From Gnetum montanum (lineage: Eukaryota > Streptophyta > Gnetopsida > Gnetales > Gnetaceae), in assembly GCA_015680685.1 (NCBI GenBank), contig MNCI01024020.1, positions 844,941-879,877 on the forward strand: DNA of 34,937 nucleotides. Direction: 5' to 3'. Each line of letters opens with the position of its first letter. Positions within the stretch are counted from its first letter, which is position 1. Of the stretch, positions 31,885 through 34,937 are shown piece after piece. The notes below the pieces were generated by a model. That model saw nothing but the letters and a program-made list of their open reading frames with translations, had not been told where the DNA came from and did not search any database. Made by a program: the position numbers and the translations under genes.

Positions 31885-33505
31885 ATGGAGTATGTGTTCT
31901 TGAAAAATGGAAGGCCAGTCATTATTAATGCCAAGCCTACTACAAAACAAAATAAAATGTTGATGAGGGTTGTGGAAAAATGGTCAGCAACCTTTGCTTG
32001 GTCATATTCTAAGCTTACTAGTATAGAGCCAAGAATATGCGAACATTGGATATACAATGATCCTACTGTTAATCCGAAACAACAACTGCAGTAACGTTTG
32101 AATCCCAAACTAAAGCACATTATCAAAGAGGAGATTGAAAAACTCTTTAAGGTGGGATTCATCTACCCTATTGTAGACAGTGAGTGGGTTAGTCCACTCA
32201 AGATCATGCCTAAGAAAGAAGGCAAATGGTTGGTTTGCATTGACTTTCGGCTGCTCAACATGGCAACTTTCAAAGATCATTTTTTGTTGCCTTTTGTCGA
32301 TCAAGTGCTGGACAACATTTTTGGGCACTGCTATTATAGCTTTCTGAATGGTTATAGTGGTTATAACCAAATTTAGACTGCACCAGAGGACTAGGCAAAG
32401 ATAACTTTCACAAGTCCTTGGGGGACCTTTGCTTAACGTTAAATGCCATTTGGTCTATGCAATGCCCTAGCCACATTTCAACAATTAGTACTTAGCATTT
32501 TCCAACAACAAATTAGTAGTGGGGTAGAAGTCTTTATGGATGACTTTTCTACCTATGGAGCTACATTCGAGCAAGGCCTCGACCATCTTGAGTAGGTATT
32601 GAAGAGATGTGTCAAAACAAACCTATGGCCCAATTGGCAAAAGAGCCATCTTATGGTCCAAGAAGGCATAGTCTTGGGGCACCATATCTCAAAAGTAGGA
32701 ATCAAGGTGAACCTTGAAAAAATAAGGATCATCCAAGAAATAACCCATCAACCTAAAATAGTTAGAGAAGTGTAATCATTCCTTGGTCATACTGGCTACT
32801 ACCAGTGCTTCATCGAAGATTTTTCCAAAATCACCAAGCTATTGGTGGAATTAACAAAGAAGGATGCATCATTTGTCTAGACCCCTACATGTGAAATAGT
32901 ATTTCAGCAATTGAAGCGAAAGCTTGTTGAAACCCTAATTCTACAAGCACTTGATTAGTCAAGGCCATTTCATGTGATGACTGATGCATCAAATTATGCT
33001 TTGGGGGTAGTGCTTACATAGATGGATGATCAAAAAATGTCCATATTATGTTCACTATGCAAGCTGAAGCATTGTAGGTGCACAACTAAACTACACCACC
33101 AGAGAAAAGGAGTTGATGGTAGTGGTGTTCACCTTAGAGAAGTTTAGGTACTATGTGCTCGGCTATAAAGTGTTCATACATACAGATCATAGTTCCATTC
33201 GGTTTCTAATGAATAGACCAACATTGAGCCCCTATGTCATATGGTGGCTCATGATTTTTCAAGAGTTCAATCTTACAATGATAGATCAAAAAGGTGTGGA
33301 GAATGTGGTTGATAACCACTTATCACTACTGAGATGGGACGATAAGGAGAAAGAGATCCCATTATCTGATCAATTCCATGCCAAATCTCTTCTTGTAGGG
33401 GCTATTAATCCAAAAATGCTCGATAAACCAAAATGGTATGATACCATCCTCACTTATTTGCTCAAGCAAAAATTTCTGCAAGGGCTGGATACCAAAAAGA
33501 AATGA
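31885..33505 (+). pseudogene. Reverse transcriptase and RNase H, plus-strand element
   Basis: Open pieces 31885-32091 (linker, MEYVFLKNGRPVIINA) and 32098-32373 (RT fingers/palm: SEWVSPLKIMPKKEGKW, CIDFRLLN, LPFVDQVLD, FLNGYSGYNQI) are followed in the same frame by PFGLCNALATFQ, VFMDDFSTYG (catalytic MDD intact, 32536-32544), SFLGHTGYYQCFIEDFSK and MTDASNYALGVVL. RNase H continues in a 130-codon frame (33113-33502) with TLEKFRYYVLGYKVFIHTDH, WLMIFQEFNLTMIDQKGVEN and VVDNHLSLL. The first RT Asp (family FLDG) is Asn. The order and the LQEFxL-KGVENVVADHLS signature fit the Athila group. Several stops (for example where Trp is expected in FVWTP) inactivate it. Confidence 0.88.
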
Positions 33506-34750
33506 CAGTTTCTTCATCAGGTCAAGCATTTTATGGAAATCAATAAGAGCCTTTACAAAGTCTATTCCAATAGACTGGTACATTGGTATGTCCCTGATAT
33601 AGATTAACTGCATGTTCTCTAGATGCTCATGAAGGCCCTTGTGGAGGCCATTATGCTGGGAGATGCATGATCATAAAAATCCTCATGGTAGGATATTACT
33701 AGCCAATAATCTTTAAGGATGCACACCAATTCATCCATACTTGTTATCATTGCCAGAGGAATGGTGGAATGATAGCTTGAATGGAGGGGCCACAGTAATG
33801 GATTCAATGTCTAGAGCTGTTTGATATTTGGGGCATTACTTTTAGAGGTCTATTGCACCTTTATCAAATGGAAAGGCATATATCATAGTTGCAGTTAATT
33901 ATTGCATTAAGTGGGCAAAAGTAGTAGCCGTCACTGATTGTACATCCACCACTACTACCTGGTTTGTACAACAAAATATTATAAATAGGTTTGGTATGCC
34001 TTGTGCATTAACTTCTGATAATGAAACTCATTTTACAGGTGCCACTTTCTAAAAACTTTTACAACGCTTGGGGGTTGAGCACAAACTCACAACACCATAT
34101 CACCCCTAAGCTAATGGTCAAGCTAAGGTCACTAATTGAGAGATTATAAAAATTCTAACACACACCATTAACAAATATTAAAGGGACTAGAGCACCAAAT
34201 TAAATGATGCCCTTTGGGCCTATCGCTCTACGTAGAAGATTCCCATAGGTTATTCTCCTTATAAGCTCATGTACGAAAAACTACCAACACTGTCCATCTA
34301 GTCTGAGCTTCATACACTCTCTACGACCTATGACCTTAACTTGAATCCCAGTCTAGCATAGAAGGAATGATTAATGAACCTTAACTTGCTAGATGAAAAT
34401 TAGTTAATGGTTGTGTCATCCAATGAAATGCATAAGGCATGCAATAAGAAACACCATGACCTCAAAATAAGAAAAGTCAAGTTTCAACCAAGAGACAAGG
34501 TTCTTTATTAGAATCCTACACATGTACCCCAATGAACCAAATTTCAAACATTGTGGAAAGGACCTTACATTATTGATGAAACTTTTCCATCTGGGGCCAT
34601 GATTATTTATAAACTTGATAGCCTAGACAAGAAAAAATTAGTTAAAATCCAACAAGTGAAACCTTTCCATCAGCCCAAGCCAACCAACTCAATAGACACA
34701 TCAATAGATGGACAACCATGCTCAATCTTTCAGAGCTCGAGCAGCAGGTA
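33506..34750 (+). pseudogene. Integrase, plus-strand element
   Basis: The zinc-binding region appears at about 33620-33775 (DAHEGPCGGHYAG, FKDAHQFIHTCYHCQRNGG), keeping H, H, C and C. The core has VAVNYCIKWAKVVAVTD (first catalytic Asp is Asn, 33897-33899), RFGMPCALTSDNETHFTG (second Asp kept, 34017-34019) and QAKVTN (catalytic Glu is Lys, 34125-34127). The spacing from second Asp to this Lys is exactly D-35-E. The C-terminal part contains LKIRKVKFQPRDKVLY and LWKGPYIIDETFPSGAMII, open from 34551 to 34751. Frames shift several times and stops are frequent. Confidence 0.82.
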
Positions 34751-34937
34751 ACTTCCACCCACATCAAATATGAAGCAGAATTTGTAGAACGAAAGAAGTT
34801 GGCTGAAAAACTAGATGTTGCAAATTCTGAACTCGCGGTGGTAAAAGAAGGCNCGGAGCATCAGCATGGAAGACACACGACCCTCAGACCGAAGAGGAGA
34901 AGCTCCAAGCTATTCTTCAGCATCATCAACCTTCAAA
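34718..34937 (+). CDS. Coiled-coil ORF running off the right edge
   Basis: From ATG 34718 one plus-strand frame stays open for 73 codons to the window end, overlapping the tail of the integrase in another frame. It reads MLNLSELEQQVTSTHIKYEA and then VERKKLAEKLDVANSELAVV, with Leu/Ile/Val in heptad positions: a clear coiled coil. One base (34853) is N. After that point the composition changes to Arg/His-rich and the frame is less certain. It may be the start of the extra downstream ORF of this element, or a different sequence joined here. It lacks the stops seen just upstream. Confidence 0.4.
   Translation, partial: MLNLSELEQQVTSTHIKYEAEFVERKKLAEKLDVANSELAVVKEGXEHQHGRHTTLRPKRRSSKLFFSIINLQ

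Overview
Plant nuclear DNA, most likely from a large-genome seed plant (a gymnosperm would fit). That is an inference from the very low gene density, the AT-rich decayed LTR retrotransposons nested in one another, the plant-specific gene relics (class III peroxidase with plant exon structure, plant-type GH81 glucanase, LRR receptor-like protein, DUF4283-like domain) and the tRNA-Asp primer site typical of Athila/Calypso-type Ty3/gypsy elements. I see no intact, clearly functional cellular gene. Almost every recognisable reading frame is interrupted by stops or frameshifts.

Layout. 1-391: minus-strand open fragment resembling a DUF4283 domain, running off the left edge. 392-2490: mixed-composition DNA with no recognised gene. 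2490-3083: 3' end of an RTE-type LINE with a (GAT)n tail. 3411-7470: nested minus-strand LTR debris, namely LTR A, a piece of its internal region, LTR B, and the extra downstream ORF (aORF) of element B. 7541-8108: a hierarchical tandem-repeat block. 8148-9240: a more GC-rich patch with two cellular gene relics, a GH81 endo-1,3-beta-glucanase fragment (+) and exons 1-2 of a class III peroxidase (-). 9550-10800: GAA-rich repeats, a 55-nt hairpin, a compound minisatellite and a minus-strand TATA box. 12496-13017: a 0.5-kb near-perfect inverted repeat. 13800-14321: an LTR-like unit with TG...CA ends and matching TTATCA flanks, probably a solo LTR. 14439-15150: LRR receptor-like protein pseudogene.

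15172-25800: a minus-strand Athila-like Ty3/gypsy complex. Read in its own direction (right to left) it runs gag C-terminus, protease, RT-RNase H, integrase, spacer, second LTR-like insert, extra ORF, LTR C, then a gag piece on the far side of LTR C. 25801-27600: AT-rich filler. 27601-34750: a second member of the family on the plus strand: 5' LTR (E), tRNA-Asp PBS, gag, protease, RT, RNase H, integrase. After 34718 a less decayed coiled-coil reading frame runs into the right edge, where one base is N.

The two pol copies lie head-to-head and complement each other as evidence: most domains are recognised by finding the same protein in both. Both integrases carry Lys at the expected catalytic Glu, and every other catalytic site is damaged in at least one copy, so neither can be autonomous. 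The most unusual items are the extra coiled-coil ORF behind integrase (two copies), the foldback element, the tandem-repeat block beside two captured gene fragments, and the gag piece directly abutting LTR C.
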